From NCBI GenBank assembly GCA_917880885.1, contig OU862928.1, positions 40,226,962 to 40,290,961 on the forward strand: 64,000 nt of DNA. The letters are read 5' to 3'. The position numbers and the translations under genes are program-made. The notes beneath the pieces were generated by a model that worked only from the letters and a program-made list of their open reading frames with translations, was not told the origin of the DNA and made no database searches. This document shows positions 11,911 to 23,910 of this stretch, one piece after another. This DNA is from Limnephilus marmoratus. Taxonomy: Eukaryota > Arthropoda > Insecta > Trichoptera > Limnephilidae. Every line of letters starts with the position of its first letter. Position 1 is the first letter of the stretch.

Positions 11911-12429
11911 TATTATTTATTATTAAGTTCTGCAAGCATTCATTGTTTAATAATATTGTAACTTCTATTATTGTTATTATTCAGTTCTGCAAGTATTTTT
12001 TGTTTTCTTATTGTTAATGATGTAACTGCTTTGACTGATTTAAAATATTGTTTAGGTCTTGTGAACATCTGAGAAATAGGGAATAAATAATTTTCCTTAA
12101 TCAACTTTATCAATTAATGTTATATTAAAATATTAATTATAACATTTATTCATAATATCAACGGAAATATACAACAATGCTTCGTAATTACGATCATCTA
12201 TTTTGAAAAAATGCGTATAAGTAATCATTTGGTGCCGTGCCTGTACTTTGTAAATGCTTATGAGTAAAGCGGGATCACAAATTAATTGTACCATTCTTGA
12301 CACCAAATTCGTTTATTTTTATTAAAATACAAAGATAACCCAAGGGCTAAGAATGCTTTGTCTCCATTATATTCCATTTTATTTCAGCCCCACAAAATTC
12401 ACTGTCAACCATAAATAAACCAAACAAAC

Positions 12430-13130
12430 TATCGAAAATCACATCTAGGCATAGACAAATGCTTGCCAGAACGGTTGGAGACTATCAAGCGGCTTGACGG
12501 CCAGCACGTAAATTTATTTTTCCGTTATTGTCTATGAATGCTTGCCTCAACAGCTTGACGCGCGCTTCAAGCCGTTAAGTCAAGCCTTAGTCTATGCCTA
12601 GACGATATTTCTCTCGAGAGGCATTTGAACATATTACTCCTTTGTCTATGGTTTCCTGTCATTTTCGCTATTTGAAAGTGATTTTTGTACGAGATAGAAT
12701 CTAGTAAAGAAAAATAACTATTGGTTATGTTATAATAAATGTTATATATTAATATTTTAATATAACATTAACGCAATAACATTATTAAATTATATTTACA
12801 TTAATTTAAAAGAAAAATCAGATGGATTTCTACAAATTAAACACAAAAACAATTAATACCTATTTTGTAATAATATAATCTATTTTTTATAAACGTTTTA
12901 CGTGATACGTAATATCTAAAATCACCACTCAGGTACTTATTTGTCTATGATTTGTTGTCTACGCCCAAGAAATATAAATTTGCTTCAAGCGTCAAGCCAC
13001 CTCTGGAGACGGTCAAAATGCGGTCAAAACTCTAGCCATAGACAAAAAAACTACGTGATTGAGCCAAGCCGCTTGATAGTCTCGCTAAAAGGGCTAGCGA
13101 GACTATCAAGACTATCATAAAGGGCTAGCG
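12430..13130. repeat. Inverted and direct copies of AAGCCGCTTGATAGTCTC
   Basis: GAGACTATCAAGCGGCTTG near 12478 is the exact inverse of CAAGCCGCTTGATAGTCTC near 13067, and shorter related pieces follow near 13095. Several CTTGACG/CGTCAAGC pairs lie between. It is probably a decayed small DNA element; no duplication was found. Confidence 0.4.
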
Positions 13131-13909
13131 GTTCTAGGGCGAGGTTCGCCCCAACAAACAATATTTAAAAAAATAATGGTATTTATTAATATTACATTAT
13201 ACTATTTATTAATATTACATTGACTGATTGTCTATTGAATTGTTTGTAGTTTTCCATTTTTAAACTAATAATTCGCCATTCATTTGTCATAATATTAGAA
13301 GTTCTGCCACAATATTTTGTTTTCGGTAGCAATTTCAAATGATATTATTTATAAACAGCTTTTGTCGAAATGATGCAATTTCCACCGAAAACTGCTTTTT
13401 GAATACTTATCTTGGTCAAATGGCATTGCATATTATTATTAATTACATTTTTATTTTCTTTATTTTTTTTTAGATAACAAAAAACATATTATTTGTTGTA
13501 TAATTCTACTTAGATGGTAATTTAATTTTTTACCCCAAATGATTGGTTTTTCTTCAAATGTTTTATTTTTTTCCAATGTTAACCTTTCGTTAAGAGACAA
13601 AATTCCTGTTGAAACCTAAGAAATTTATTTTGATATTACAAATAGTGATTAACCAAAATTTAATTTAGAAAATTTTTTCAAAATTAATTGTTAGACTGAT
13701 GATATGATTATATTTCAGCAAGACATTTGTTTTAGTACAAAACCTTTGTAGTTTTTGTGCCGCTGGAAGATGTCATAAAATTAACAAACATTCTTTTGTT
13801 TTTGCTTTTTTTAAAGAATGTTCTGATTTAAAGCTTTTGTTTAATTTGTATAATCATTGATCTTAATAAGAACTTCTCTATGGATTTGAAAATTTTTCTA
13901 ATAATTAGG
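13131..13909. other. AT-rich spacer, nothing recognised
   Basis: Low-complexity AT-rich DNA without a supported gene, RNA or repeat boundary. Confidence 0.4.
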
Positions 13910-13917
13910 TACCTACC

Positions 13918-14680
13918 CAGGGCCGGATTAACCATGTCGGGGCCCCTAGGCAATGCACGTCTCGGGGCCCCTTTAGCAATGGTGGACTAACGGGGGGGGG
14001 GGGGCGGTTGAAGGGGCCTCCAAACGCCTCCATGTTCCCTTGATCAAATCCTTAACAAGGCTTAAAGGGAGGGGGGGGGGGGGTAAGGTTTTAAAAATTT
14101 TTCTTGATTTTTTTCTGAATGTACAACATGTCAGTATATTTAGTATTGTGTCATAATTTCAAGTAAATCGGAGCAAAACTAACGAAGATAGATAGGTAGT
14201 GCATACTGAAGCTGGTACAACATTTATATTTTAAACATATAATTAGAAATAAAAGCAAAAAATAAAACAAAGAAATGCCAATACAAACTACACACGGCAC
14301 CTTCAATCACTTCAGATACTAAGTAATGTTACAACAAATAGAAGGAAAGGAAAGTAAAATTCTACTATGTTTCTATATTTGGTTTAATTGTACACTTCTT
14401 ATTTATTATTTGTGCATGATGTGAACATTAGTTATTTATTGGGTTATAACCTAATTATTATAATTTGTTGTTTTCTTTAATGCGTGTACCTAATGTTAAT
14501 AACCTGTTAATGTTCCCAATAAACAAAATTAAAACATCTTGTAAGCTGACTTTTTCCGAAATGGGTGCCGGAGTTGCTCACTAATTGAAGCAAGTCATTT
14601 TTTCTCGGGACGCGGGGCCCCTAGCCGATGCGGGGCCCCTAGGCAGTTGCCTACTCTGCCTTAGGGATAATCCAGTACTG
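13918..14680. mobile_element. Non-autonomous hAT element (GGGGCCCC type)
   Basis: The 763-bp element is bounded by an exact 8-bp duplication TACCTACC (13910-13917, 14681-14688). Terminal inverted repeats are CAGGGCCGGATTA on the left and TAATCCAGTACTG on the right, followed inward by repeated CGGGGCCCCTAGGC. There is no transposase frame. Two G runs of 12 or more lie near 13991 and 14070. Confidence 0.88.
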
Positions 14681-14739
14681 TACCTACCTTATGTATTCAA
14701 ACGTTAAGACATAGGTTCTTAAAAATTGAAGTATTATAC

Positions 14740-15244
14740 ATGTATTTGATTGAGTACCCGCGATTCATGCATCACGAAGATTTGCTTGCCGAAACGCGCT
14801 ACCAAAGTCTCCACTCGAGGAGGAGTGGGGCCCTTGCAGTAACGGCGTACAAAATTATTAATAATTTAATAGATAGCCCATACCTTCTGGAATGCTATAA
14901 GTTGTTCGTACCGAATAACTACAGCCAGGGACGTCACCATGATCTGCTTTGTATCCCACGTGGCAGAACGGACGTACTGGCTCGGCATAGCATGACACGA
15001 GGTATGGCGCTGTTAAACAACGCCTCCAAGACTATCGATATTTTTAATAGTAGCCTTGAAGAATTCAAGAGGCATGTTAATGCTCAAAATCTATAACTTG
15101 TTATTTGTATCATATAGGTATATGTAGTTAATGTTACATGTGTATTGTAAATGGACACAGTCTGTAATACACAAAAAAAAAACAAAAAAAAAATAAAAAT
15201 AAATAAATAAAAAAAAATAAAAAAAAAAAATAAAAAAAAAAATA

Positions 15245-15284
<40 letters not shown>

Positions 15285-15290
15285 TCAATA
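14740..15290 (+). pseudogene. LINE 3' fragment: RT C-terminal region and tail
   Basis: A 118-codon frame reads ETRYQSLHSRRSGALAVTAYK, then ...LLCIPRGRTDVLARHS and FNSSLEEFKRHVN. It matches the weakly conserved region after the reverse transcriptase in CR1/Jockey-group LINEs (HRR, R.RT, FN.L....F). An A-rich then AT-dinucleotide tail (15170-15283) follows, as expected for a LINE 3' end. 5' truncated. Confidence 0.65.
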
Positions 15291-16524
15291 TATAAATTAA
15301 ACCATCCATTTTTTAACACCACTTTAGAATAAAGAAAAACACAAAAAATCGCAATGTGAGCATTTTTCATGAACCAAAAGTTTATTGGATGTAAATTTAA
15401 AATTCAGAAATTTGGTCAACAGTACGAAATCAAAAGGTAAAGCGAATAAAATGTCAGGCAGTGTAAGAGAGACAGAATATGCAACGTTGATTGGCTGTCT
15501 CTATCTGATAGTCAAAAGGTACTATGTCAGTGGTGACTGGCGACATCGGTTTTCATTCATATCTACGTGAAAGGAATTTCTATCTGAAGTTAACTATTCA
15601 GTGATAAAATGAAAACAATATATTAATTCTAATAAAATGGCGGCCAGTGTTTAGCTATTTATGTAAATATTTCTTAAATCGTACATTATAAAGTTAAAAT
15701 TACATTTAGATCACAATTATTTAACAAACAAACTATTTTGAACATATTTTCTTTGAAATGGTACCTACGCTAATCTGTAAATACGTTTACTTTGACCGGG
15801 AAGAGAGTGACATCCCTTTCTCAAATCTTGCTTGCTCACTCTTTCATGACTGTTGAATTTCTAAAATTTTAATAGTTATTTCTAAACCAATGGTGTCCCT
15901 TTCAAATGCAGTGTAGTTGTAATTTTAAACAATGAATTTTTCATTTTTAAAATACCATTTCTGTTTTTAATGTTGTACACAAATTGATATTTAGAATAAG
16001 AACTTTGTCATCTATATATATTTGTCCACTCAAAAATACTTGATTTGTACTGCCTCCGTGCCTGAAAAAGTGTAAAAGCATTAATTTAATGTTAAAATGT
16101 GAATATGAAATAACGCCATGTCCATTTTTGTGAGGTTGCAGTTGTTTTTTGTTTGGATTAATTGTAATAATAATTTTATTATTGTTGGGTGACTCAAATT
16201 GCAGAAATCCATAGATGTAAAAATAAAAAAGATACTCAATTTGATTAAGTTATGTTAAATTCAATGTCAGATCTTTTCCATGGTCAGAGTGTGTAGATAT
16301 TTTGCCAATGGCGTACTGATACTACTGATACTGTTGTTATTTATTAATAATTTAATGAGTATAATATAAAAATTGTAACTATTGTAATTAATATAATATT
16401 GAACCATGTAATATATTTTAGATTTTCTTTTAATGAGAAACAAAAAAAAAACAAGTGAAAATACAAGAAAAAAAACAAAATTAAATTAAAAAATACTTTA
16501 AAAAAATAAAAATATCCGACATAC
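15291..16524. other. AT-rich spacer, nothing recognised
   Basis: I find no gene, RNA or clear repeat. Short frames such as 15385-15570 have no recognisable domain. Confidence 0.4.
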
Positions 16525-16532
16525 GTAAACAG

Positions 16533-17947
16533 TAGACATGGGCAAAATTGAATGACCGAATTAAATGAATAAATTCAATCTTGTGACACACTTGATCTGA
16601 TTCTCAATTTCAAAAGGAATTGATTCTTCATTCCTTACCTTTGGCCTTGTATCGTACGATTTTTAACGGCAACATAAATGTTTAATTTCCATTTATTTTA
16701 CTGTTAAATTATTTCAAGAATAATGTGTTCCGTAAACGATTTAAATATTATAATGTTTCATAGGTATTTTTAAAATATATTAAATACCGTATTTAAATAT
16801 TATTCAATGGGCGGCGCGCCGCGAAGTTGTCGACGGTATTGTGAACGACTCGTATCCCGCTATCGCCGGCCGCCGTTCTAAAAACCCGTAAATCAAAACG
16901 CGGCTGCGCTTCAGCCGAATTGTCCGAGCGTCCCTTTCACGCAAGGAATTAATCATTTGTCGTAGTCAATGTCCTGAGATTGTCCTAAGGTCCCCGCGCG
17001 TCCCGTCCCGTCCGCGTCCCAGGTACTCGTAGCTAGTCTGTCGCTATCGGAAATTGTCCGAAGCGTTTTATTCAGGAATTAAAACTAAAAGTCTTTTTCA
17101 CTTGTGACGTTGTTGTCTCTAGTTAACCTCAGACTTAGAAATGACGTCAGATGTCATCGTCTTACATCGCCATCGATTCACGTCAATCTCGGCTCGAGTG
17201 TATCCGAAACGCAGCTCCTCGCGAGTCTCTGCGGGGTAAGACACAAGACACTAGTCAAAAGTGACTAATTCATTGCTCAGTGCCGGCCCTTAATCCGTCC
17301 GAGCGCAGCGGTTCACCAATTCCTCGGCGGGCCAAGCCTTCAATTTCATTACATAGTTAGCCGAAAACTTTCGACATTGAATCCGAACATCGCGGCATCG
17401 GCTAGAAAATTGAGAAGCAAAAATAGTGCACTTGTAATCGTTTTTTTGGCACGTATGAAAGATATTGGAATACAAGTACCTACCTACTTTTAGACGTGGA
17501 TCTTGGGTAGATGTAATATGTAAATTTGCATATATTATAAGGCCGATCAGCTGTTGTCAGCTGTCATAAAATACTTTTAAGTTTAATAAATAAAATAAGT
17601 AAAACTTTAGGGGTGAAACAAAAAACTGTTTAATTTTAAGATTTAATTGCTAGCTATAAATACATTTTACATACGAAAAATAACGATACTAAAAAAAGAC
17701 AAACATATACATCTAAGTATAGGATTTAGATAATGAGATAGAATAATCGGTCCTCTCTTTGTGTGGTGCTTCGTAGCCTCCCCACTTATTGTGATTTGAA
17801 ATGAAACGAAAAAGCGACACTAAAAAGAGACAAACATATTAATCTATAGGTTTTAGCCTGCGAGGTAGTGAGATAGAATAATCGGTCTCCTCTTTGTGCG
17901 GTGCTGCGGTGTTTCGTAGTCTCCCTAGTCTCCCCATTCACTCTAGT

Positions 17948-18011
<64 letters not shown>

Positions 18012-18112
18012 AATTAATTGAATTAAAGGAATGAATAGAAGGAATCAATTCAAAAGGCCGGGGGAATTAGACGGGATCTATTCACTCCTGGGAATCATTT
18101 TGCCCACGTCTA
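16533..18112. mobile_element. Non-autonomous hAT element (TAGAC ends)
   Basis: The 1,580-bp element lies between exact 8-bp duplications GTAAACAG (16525-16532, 18113-18120). Its ends are TAGACATGGGCAAAAT and ATTTTGCCCACGTCTA. The interior is GC-rich at 16800-17250 and then holds a diverged tandem pair (about 17690-17800 and 17800-17930), also found at 23450-23590. There is no transposase frame. Confidence 0.88.
17949..18010. repeat. Homopolymer T run of about 62
   Basis: An uninterrupted T tract near the right end of the hAT element. Length is likely polymorphic and could reflect sequencing limits. Confidence 0.95.
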
Positions 18113-18219
18113 GTAAACAGTACGAGAGCAAAAAAGCAGAATTATTGTTTCATTTGGACCCCGCACCACCTCCTCCTTACTCCTTACCAATTATAGTTAA
18201 TGTAAATAAATAAATAAAC

Positions 18220-19040
18220 AGCAGGAGCTCTTGGGGTAAAAATAATCTCGTTGAATTTAATGTTTCAAAGACCCAATCTTGTCTGATTACGTCTGAAGGG
18301 GATCGAAATGAAAATCTAGTCTCTTTCAACGGAAGCAATCTTCCGAACAGGCCCTCCTTTGATATGCTTGGTGTAACCCCAAGTGACCAGCTCAGGTATG
18401 GGGGCTCCATCGAAGCCAGAGTAAAGTTAACCTCCCAAAAACTGGGCGTACTGTACAGGGCCCGCAGATACTTTAATAGTACACAACTTTACTGCTAACC
18501 CTGTACAAATCACAAGTGCGCCCCACGGTTGAATTTGGCAGCCACCTCTGGTCTGGAGCTCCAAAATACCTGAAAAACACCCTCGACTTTGCAGAAACGG
18601 GCGGTCCGTTTGATAGATTCTCCCATCTTAACAGACGGATTGCAATCTTTAGAGCACAGGCGTCAGGTGGGAATGCTATCCTTTTTCTGCCGGTATTACA
18701 ATGGAAGATGCTCTGAGGAACTAGCATCATTGATCCCTTCGGCACCGGTGCATAGTCGGGAAACATGCCAAACGCATGCCCAATATTTGTACACAGTCTA
18801 TATTTGTCACATGAGAACGGGTCGTTTTTTCGACTCGTTATTGTGTTCAACAGCTGGACTGTGGAATGATTTGCCGGCCTCTGTGTTTCCTCCTTCCTAC
18901 AACATGGGTCTCTTCAAGACCAATGTTCAGTCCTTCCTCTCCTCAAAAAGACCCTCCACACAGCATCCCAGATGACATAATAGAGGAAAATAATTTTCCT
19001 CAGGGCCTCCTGTGTGGAGTTAATGTTAAAAAAAAGAATC
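18220..19040 (+). pseudogene. LINE fragment: end of RT and C-terminal region
   Basis: Frames in succession read SWGKNNLVEFNVSKTQS and FDMLGVTPS (end of the RT palm and thumb). A shifted frame then reads MQKRAVRLIDSPI, LEHRRQVGMLSFFCRYYNG and GLWNDLPASVFPPSYN, the usual C-terminal pattern of a Jockey-group LINE. A stop and frameshift near 18498-18590 break it. The tail (18990-19040) ends CAGGGCCTCCTGTGTGGAG plus A residues. This tail sequence recurs at one end of the six SINE-like copies described elsewhere in this window. Confidence 0.78.
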
Positions 19041-19309
19041 CATCACAAAATTTGTATCAATTAGCAGTCTGAAAACAATACTTTCTGTTTGTGGAATTTT
19101 TACCCCCGGAACACTTCAGAAGGAGCTCGCCATTTTAAAGATTAATAGTGAAGGATATTATTGTTCTGATTCGGATTGTCTCTGTGTTTTGAGACCACCA
19201 AACGTAATCTGTCTAGTCTGGTCTTGGCGCACACTCTTTGCCTCATTCACATTCATACATTCTCTTCTGTTGTTCTAACTCTTAATATTTCTTAGTTAAT
19301 ATTTAGAGC

Positions 19310-19565
19310 ATAGGTATCGGGTAGAAATGCTGACTTTGTTCTACCGGTATTTCAATGGAAGATGCTCTGAGGAACTAGTTTTGTTGATCCCTTCACCACT
19401 GGTGCACAGGTGGGAAATTCGCTAAATGCAAGCCCGATATTTGTCAATGGAGAATGGAATCTACAACTCAACTTCAGGACCAAAAATATCCTCCACACAA
19501 CATCCCCAAAGATGACAGGCCCCGAGGGAAATTATTTTCACCAAATGTGGAGATAATAAAAAAAA
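19310..19565 (+). pseudogene. Second LINE C-terminal fragment of the same family
   Basis: Nucleotide similarity to 18650-19035: AGCATAGGTATCGGGTAGAAATGC then TTTCAATGGAAGATGCTCTGAGG and the CCTCCACACAACATCCCCAAAG end, in the same order with gaps. No frame is intact. Another piece of this family is at 37100-37340. Confidence 0.6.
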
Positions 19566-19579
19566 AAAAAAATTGACAT

Positions 19580-19956
19580 TTATAATCAACTGACTAATGC
19601 CCTGCAGGGTAGACAGTGAGAACAGACCGCCAAACAATTCGATGTTAGCATACACTTTTGCCTCATTCACATTCATACACTGTCTCGTACATACTCTTCT
19701 ATTATTCTAACTCTTGACATGGACCCACTCAAGTATCTGATTTCTACCATTCACATTTGCATCATATATTCTTCTTACACTCCTTTCTTTGTCCATTCGC
19801 TCTACATGCCCAAACCATCTGAGGGTACCTTAATCTTGCTCATTACGCTTACAACAGCCTTGCATTCTTTGCGGATCTCAACATTTCTCAGACTCATGCA
19901 TGCTTTTACAAACACATACACTTATCTCATTTCTACAGGATTCAGTCTACTTTCAT
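19580..19956 (-). pseudogene. LINE 3' fragment, minus strand, interrupted by a hAT
   Basis: The minus strand resembles the end of an RTE/Jockey-type LINE and matches 34117-34430 closely. The sequence is cut by the hAT at 19965-21675 and resumes at about 21684. Confidence 0.5.
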
Positions 19957-20236
19957 CCTTCCTCCAGTGGCGGCGTAAGGGGGGGGCGGAGGGGGCGGTC
20001 CGCCCCGGGTACCAAGCACCGAGGGGTGACAACGACAACTCACTCGTACAGCCAAAGAATGCACAAAATCTTCCTCTATAAAGACATATCAATAAATAAC
20101 TACCTACTCTTGTACCTAGCTTCCTGCATAGATACTAATACATATTTTGAAAAGTATCGCCATTTTTTTTTTCGAATGAATTTCTAATTCCCTAAAGAAT
20201 GAATTCATGTTGAATTCATTCCCTAAGATTACATAG

Positions 20237-20553
20237 TCCCCGAGGAAAATAATTTCCCTCAGGGCCTATGTCATCTTTGGGGATGCTGTGTGGAGGGTTT
20301 TTTTTAAGGAAAGGGAGGATACGAGAGTTCTGGGAAGGAAAGGGGTTTAAGGGATGGGTAGGAATTTGGGGTTCAGTGTGTCCTGGTCAACCGCCTCCAA
20401 GACCTAGTCAAACCTCACCCCATCAAACCGGGCACCCCTGCTAAATCACAAAAAGTAGCGAACCACTTGGGGTGATCTATGGCAGAGGTTTCGGTTATCC
20501 AATAAAGGTTCCCGGGGCGGCGGTACCCATTCCCGCCTCCCAAATTGTCTGAT
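20237..20553 (-). repeat. SINE-like repeat, copy 1 (LINE-tail family)
   Basis: It shares with the other copies CCCTCAGGGCCTATGTCATC, GGGGATGCTGTGTGG and CACTTGGGGTGA. The end reading CTGAGGGAAATTATTTTCCTC (minus strand) matches the 3' tail of the LINE at 18220-19040. It is nested inside the hAT element, so it arrived later. Confidence 0.6.
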
Positions 20554-20597
20554 CTTATACCGCGCGTACCTAATATCGAGCACGGTGTGAAATACTA

Positions 20598-21530
20598 ATG
20601 AAAAATAAAGGCGTATCCTTTAAACGATTATCAAAGATAATATGGAGTGCTCATCACGACGCTGCTAAATCACTGGAGAATAATTTTGAGATGGTTGGAT
20701 CAACACTCGAAGAGATGTGTAATCCCAGCACAGCAAAGAAAGCGTCGAAGCAAGAGAAGCAGCATCAATACTCATACCAGCTTTGTGTGACTTCAGTTTT
20801 CTATGCTATCTTTCCTTTTGGTATGAAGTCCTAGAAGAAGCTAATCAGCCAAAAAAGTGTATATAAAAATCTGGACTAACATTGGAAAAGTGTGTAATAA
20901 AAATCAAAGCTGTTAAAAATTTCCTTCAAATTGAACGTAACCAAATATTGGAAAAGGCTATTTGCTACGCAATAAAAAAATGTGAGGAAGACATTTTGAT
21001 TGAAGGAAAAAGAGAAAGGAGGAAATTTCTAAAACGTATGCCTGCTGAAATGGCCCGAGATGCTGGACTTACATTACCAGAGAAGCTGCAGAAAGGAAAT
21101 GTTAGAATGTCACGATAGATTTTATGAAGAATTAAACCATCGTTACAGGGCAACGGATTTTATGCTGGTTACATTTAGTGTTATTCAGCCTAAAACGTCG
21201 GTAACATCACCAGAAGAAGTGGAATGGTTCCAAATGGAAAGTAAAAATCTGCTAGATAGCTAATAATGTGCTAGCTAATAACACTGATAGCTAATAACAC
21301 TGAGCGAGTTCACTAGCAGATAGTGAATACGCCGGCTAGTAGCTTGTAAACTCGCTCAATGTAATCGAGGCTTGAGATTTTTTTAACAATATGTGTTTTG
21401 GTGGCTGCGTGTGAAAGAAGCTTTTCAAAGTTAAAATTATTAAAATCGTACTTTAGGTCCACAATGAGCCAAACGCGACTAACCAATCTTTCGATTTTAT
21501 CAACTGAAAGAGACAGGTAATAAATTAGGA
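20598..21530 (+). pseudogene. hAT transposase remnants (hATC dimerisation domain)
   Basis: Pieces in changing frames read IIWSAHHDAAKSLENNF (matching the WSARxDAxKAL block of ZMYM-type hAT transposases), then KMPAEMARDAGLTLP-like and ECHDRFYEELNHRY segments. At about 21397-21515 the frame reads AACERSFSKLKLLK and STMSQTRLTNLSIL, the conserved C-terminal hATC dimerisation motif. Stops and shifts separate them, so no functional transposase is encoded. Confidence 0.75.
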
Positions 21531-22146
21531 TCGAATAAATTAGTAAAATTAAGTCTCGTAAGCATGTTTAGTATTTGGTGTTTTATTTAAAGTAGGGGGT
21601 GCTCAATAAAAAACCACCCCGGGTGCCAATCTACGGGGTTAGTATATTTATACAATCTACCCTACGCCGCTACTGCCTTCCTCCGCCAGTTCCATGCCTC
21701 ACAATGACATTACAAATTCATAATCGCAAGCTACGTACATGCTCGACAGTTTGGCTCGATCGAACATGTTGACTTGGAACCATGCTCGTCGTTGTGACAC
21801 GAGACTACACAGATATACCACCAAGACGCTCGGTCAAATCATAAATTTCTATCGAACATCGAACCAGAATTAGAGTCCTTAAATCTTTTCCACATCGAAC
21901 CAAAAAGCATTGATCGAAACGGTACATTGTTGAGACGTGTTCGAATGAGCGTAAAACCATCGAGCATAAACGAACATGGGTAGATAGCACGATAGCAGTG
22001 ATAGTAGAGGCGGGCAAAGCGTCTCAGTTGAGCGAGCCGGTTCACTGGGTCTCGTTCAATGAAAAGATCCGGGTCAGTGAACCGGCTCGAATGAACGACT
22101 GAATTGGTCCATCTCCCCCATCCCCTCCCTCGGCCCTCCACACTTT

Positions 22147-22188
22147 ATTAAAAAGGGAACCCCAATATTTTGGGGTTCCCTTTTTAAT
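22147..22188. repeat. Perfect 19-bp inverted repeat, 4-base loop
   Basis: ATTAAAAAGGGAACCCCAA and its exact complement flank a TATT loop. It could form a very stable hairpin. It resembles a terminator in shape, but nothing is transcribed into it that I can recognise. Confidence 0.9.
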
Positions 22189-22393
22189 CGGATTCTTGTA
22201 TCCCTGAATGAAAAAATGAAATCCTTTGTATTTAGTTGAGTTTTGATCTTTGGTGTGAAACCAACACCAACTTTACTTTTTTAACGATTTTTAGAAAGCA
22301 TGAATTATTGAAAATAAACAATGAATGATTTACTGAAAATAAACAAAAAGCATAAAAATAATATAACTTATCCTGTTATAATAAACAAAATAA

Positions 22394-22657
22394 TGTGGCC
22401 GGAGCGTCGACGTCACGACTGACGTATTATGCACGCACACCCGCTTGAATTCCGATATTATTATTTATTATATTCATTGTATTTCGGTAGTACATGCACG
22501 GCGCACGCACACTACCCAGCAAAGGATAATGTGGCCGGAGCGCTGACGTCACGACTGACGTTTTATGCACGCAAACACGCTTGAATTCCGATATTATTAT
22601 TATATTCATTGTATTTCGGTAGTACATGCACGGCGGACGCACACTGACCAGCAAAGG
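22394..22657. repeat. Tandem duplication of about 138 and 126 bp
   Basis: GTGGCCGGAGCG..GACGTCACGACTGACGT, the segment CACGCTTGAATTCCGATATT and TTCGGTAGTACATGCACGG occur twice in the same order. The second copy (from about 22532) is shorter by a TTATTTA loss. Both carry a CGTCACG core. Confidence 0.85.
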
Positions 22658-23753
22658 TACGCCACCACGTAGAAAAGTGTCATAGTGAACTGAACTGTAA
22701 ACCGTTACCTTACTTTCATATTTTACCTTTCTGCGCCGCTGACTAGAGTGGCTATGAACGAACGAACGAACGAGCAATCCGCATCAGTACATCAGTAGTG
22801 ACCCGCGAGCCGCGAGATCCGTTGAACGATACACTGCTCTCGGCTCCCACGGGTCAGTCGGGTCTTCGGATCTCACGGGTCAGTTGCTCAGTCGGCTCAC
22901 CGGATCTGGCGGGTCAGTTGGCTCACCGGCTCACTCGTTCGCGAAGATCCGCGAACCGTGAAGCCGCGTCCAAATACGTGGCAAGCCTCTGCAAGCGTCC
23001 ACAAGCCCCAGCGTCTGGTGCCGCGCGTGTGGCTTGGCTTGCGTAGGCTTGCAAGAGCTTGCGAGAGCTTGCCGCCGATCCGATCGAGGTCGGATATTTT
23101 GGCCACAAGCGGCAAGCGCTCGGTCGCGCTCAGTGGAACTTCGGAGCTGGTGGCGAATGCACGCCTTTTTTGCTCCGTGCGGTCTATGATAATATTACGA
23201 GACATATGAATATGAATGGCGTATGAGGCGATCCTGACTTATTATTCTTATTAAAATGTTTAAGTACATAAATTTAATGCACTAACGTAATTTATTGCGA
23301 CTGGATTTACCTAAAGAGTCAAAATAAATAAATAATATTTTATTGATGATTTATACAGTATTATTACAAAAAAAACATGATTTTTGTTAGAATAACTTTT
23401 TTTTATAATACAAGGCAATATTATATAAAGACAAGTGATCTTCGAGTTCGAACTTCTTTGGCACCGTTGTGATTTGAAACTCGATGAAACGAAAAAGTGG
23501 CACTAAAAAGAGACAAAAATCTATAGGATTTAGCCTGCAAGATAATGTCTCCTCTTTGTGCGGTGCTTCGTAGCTTCCCCACTCTTTTCTACCTTAGTTT
23601 TCTGAAGGTTTCACTTTAACCGCGTGTGAACTAGACATTGTATTTTTCTGTGTCTTGTTCTTTTTCATATTTTTATTAGTATTATCTTCTTCAATGGTTC
23701 AATGGTATTAAAAATATATTATCCCCTTGTCTTTTATTTCGCGTTAAAATAAA

Positions 23754-23902
23754 GGTGACCGGCCAACTCAGAAAGGTCACGATAAAAAAAATGATTAAGT
23801 TAGGTTAGGGTTACCGGCAATTTTAAAATTATTTTTTCATAGCTTTTAAAGATCTTTCTGAGGTGTTTCTCAGTTGGTTTCATTCTGAGTTGGCATGGAA
23901 CC
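23754..23902. mobile_element. Small hAT-like MITE, copy 1
   Basis: A 149-bp element between exact AAAATAAA duplications (23746-23753, 23903-23910). Ends are GGTGACCGGCCAACTCAGAA and TTCTGAGTTGGCATGGAACC. A sibling in opposite orientation is at 43357-43543. Confidence 0.85.
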
Positions 23903-23910
23903 AAAATAAA

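Larger units (their letters stand above)
11124..12868. repeat. Region bounded by inverted TTTGTGTTTAATTTGTAG copies
   Basis: Two tandem copies of TTTGTGTTTAATTTGTAG-type sequence (11140-11218) face an inverted copy at about 12808-12868. A second inverted pair lies further in (about 12115-12150 against 12733-12770). This may be an old element into which the SINE and Helitron end inserted. I cannot place its exact ends. Confidence 0.4.
19965..21675 (+). mobile_element. hAT transposon with decayed transposase
   Basis: The 1,711-bp element is bounded by exact CCTTCCTC duplications (19957-19964, 21676-21683). Ends are CAGTGGCGGCGTA and TACGCCGCTACTG, followed inward by CCGCCCCGGGT. The same end family bounds 28784-29761 and 35466-35973. 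It carries transposase relics and an inserted SINE-like copy at 20237-20553. It is the only member of this family in the window with coding traces. Confidence 0.9.

Noticed and set aside
15091..15370. Two minus-strand frames rich in Phe, Tyr and Ile
   Set aside because: They are translations of the A/AT-rich LINE tail.
22798..23209. Overlapping frames of 61-102 codons on both strands
   Set aside because: GC-rich repeat DNA inside a probable hAT remnant; frames on all strands are equally open and match no domain.
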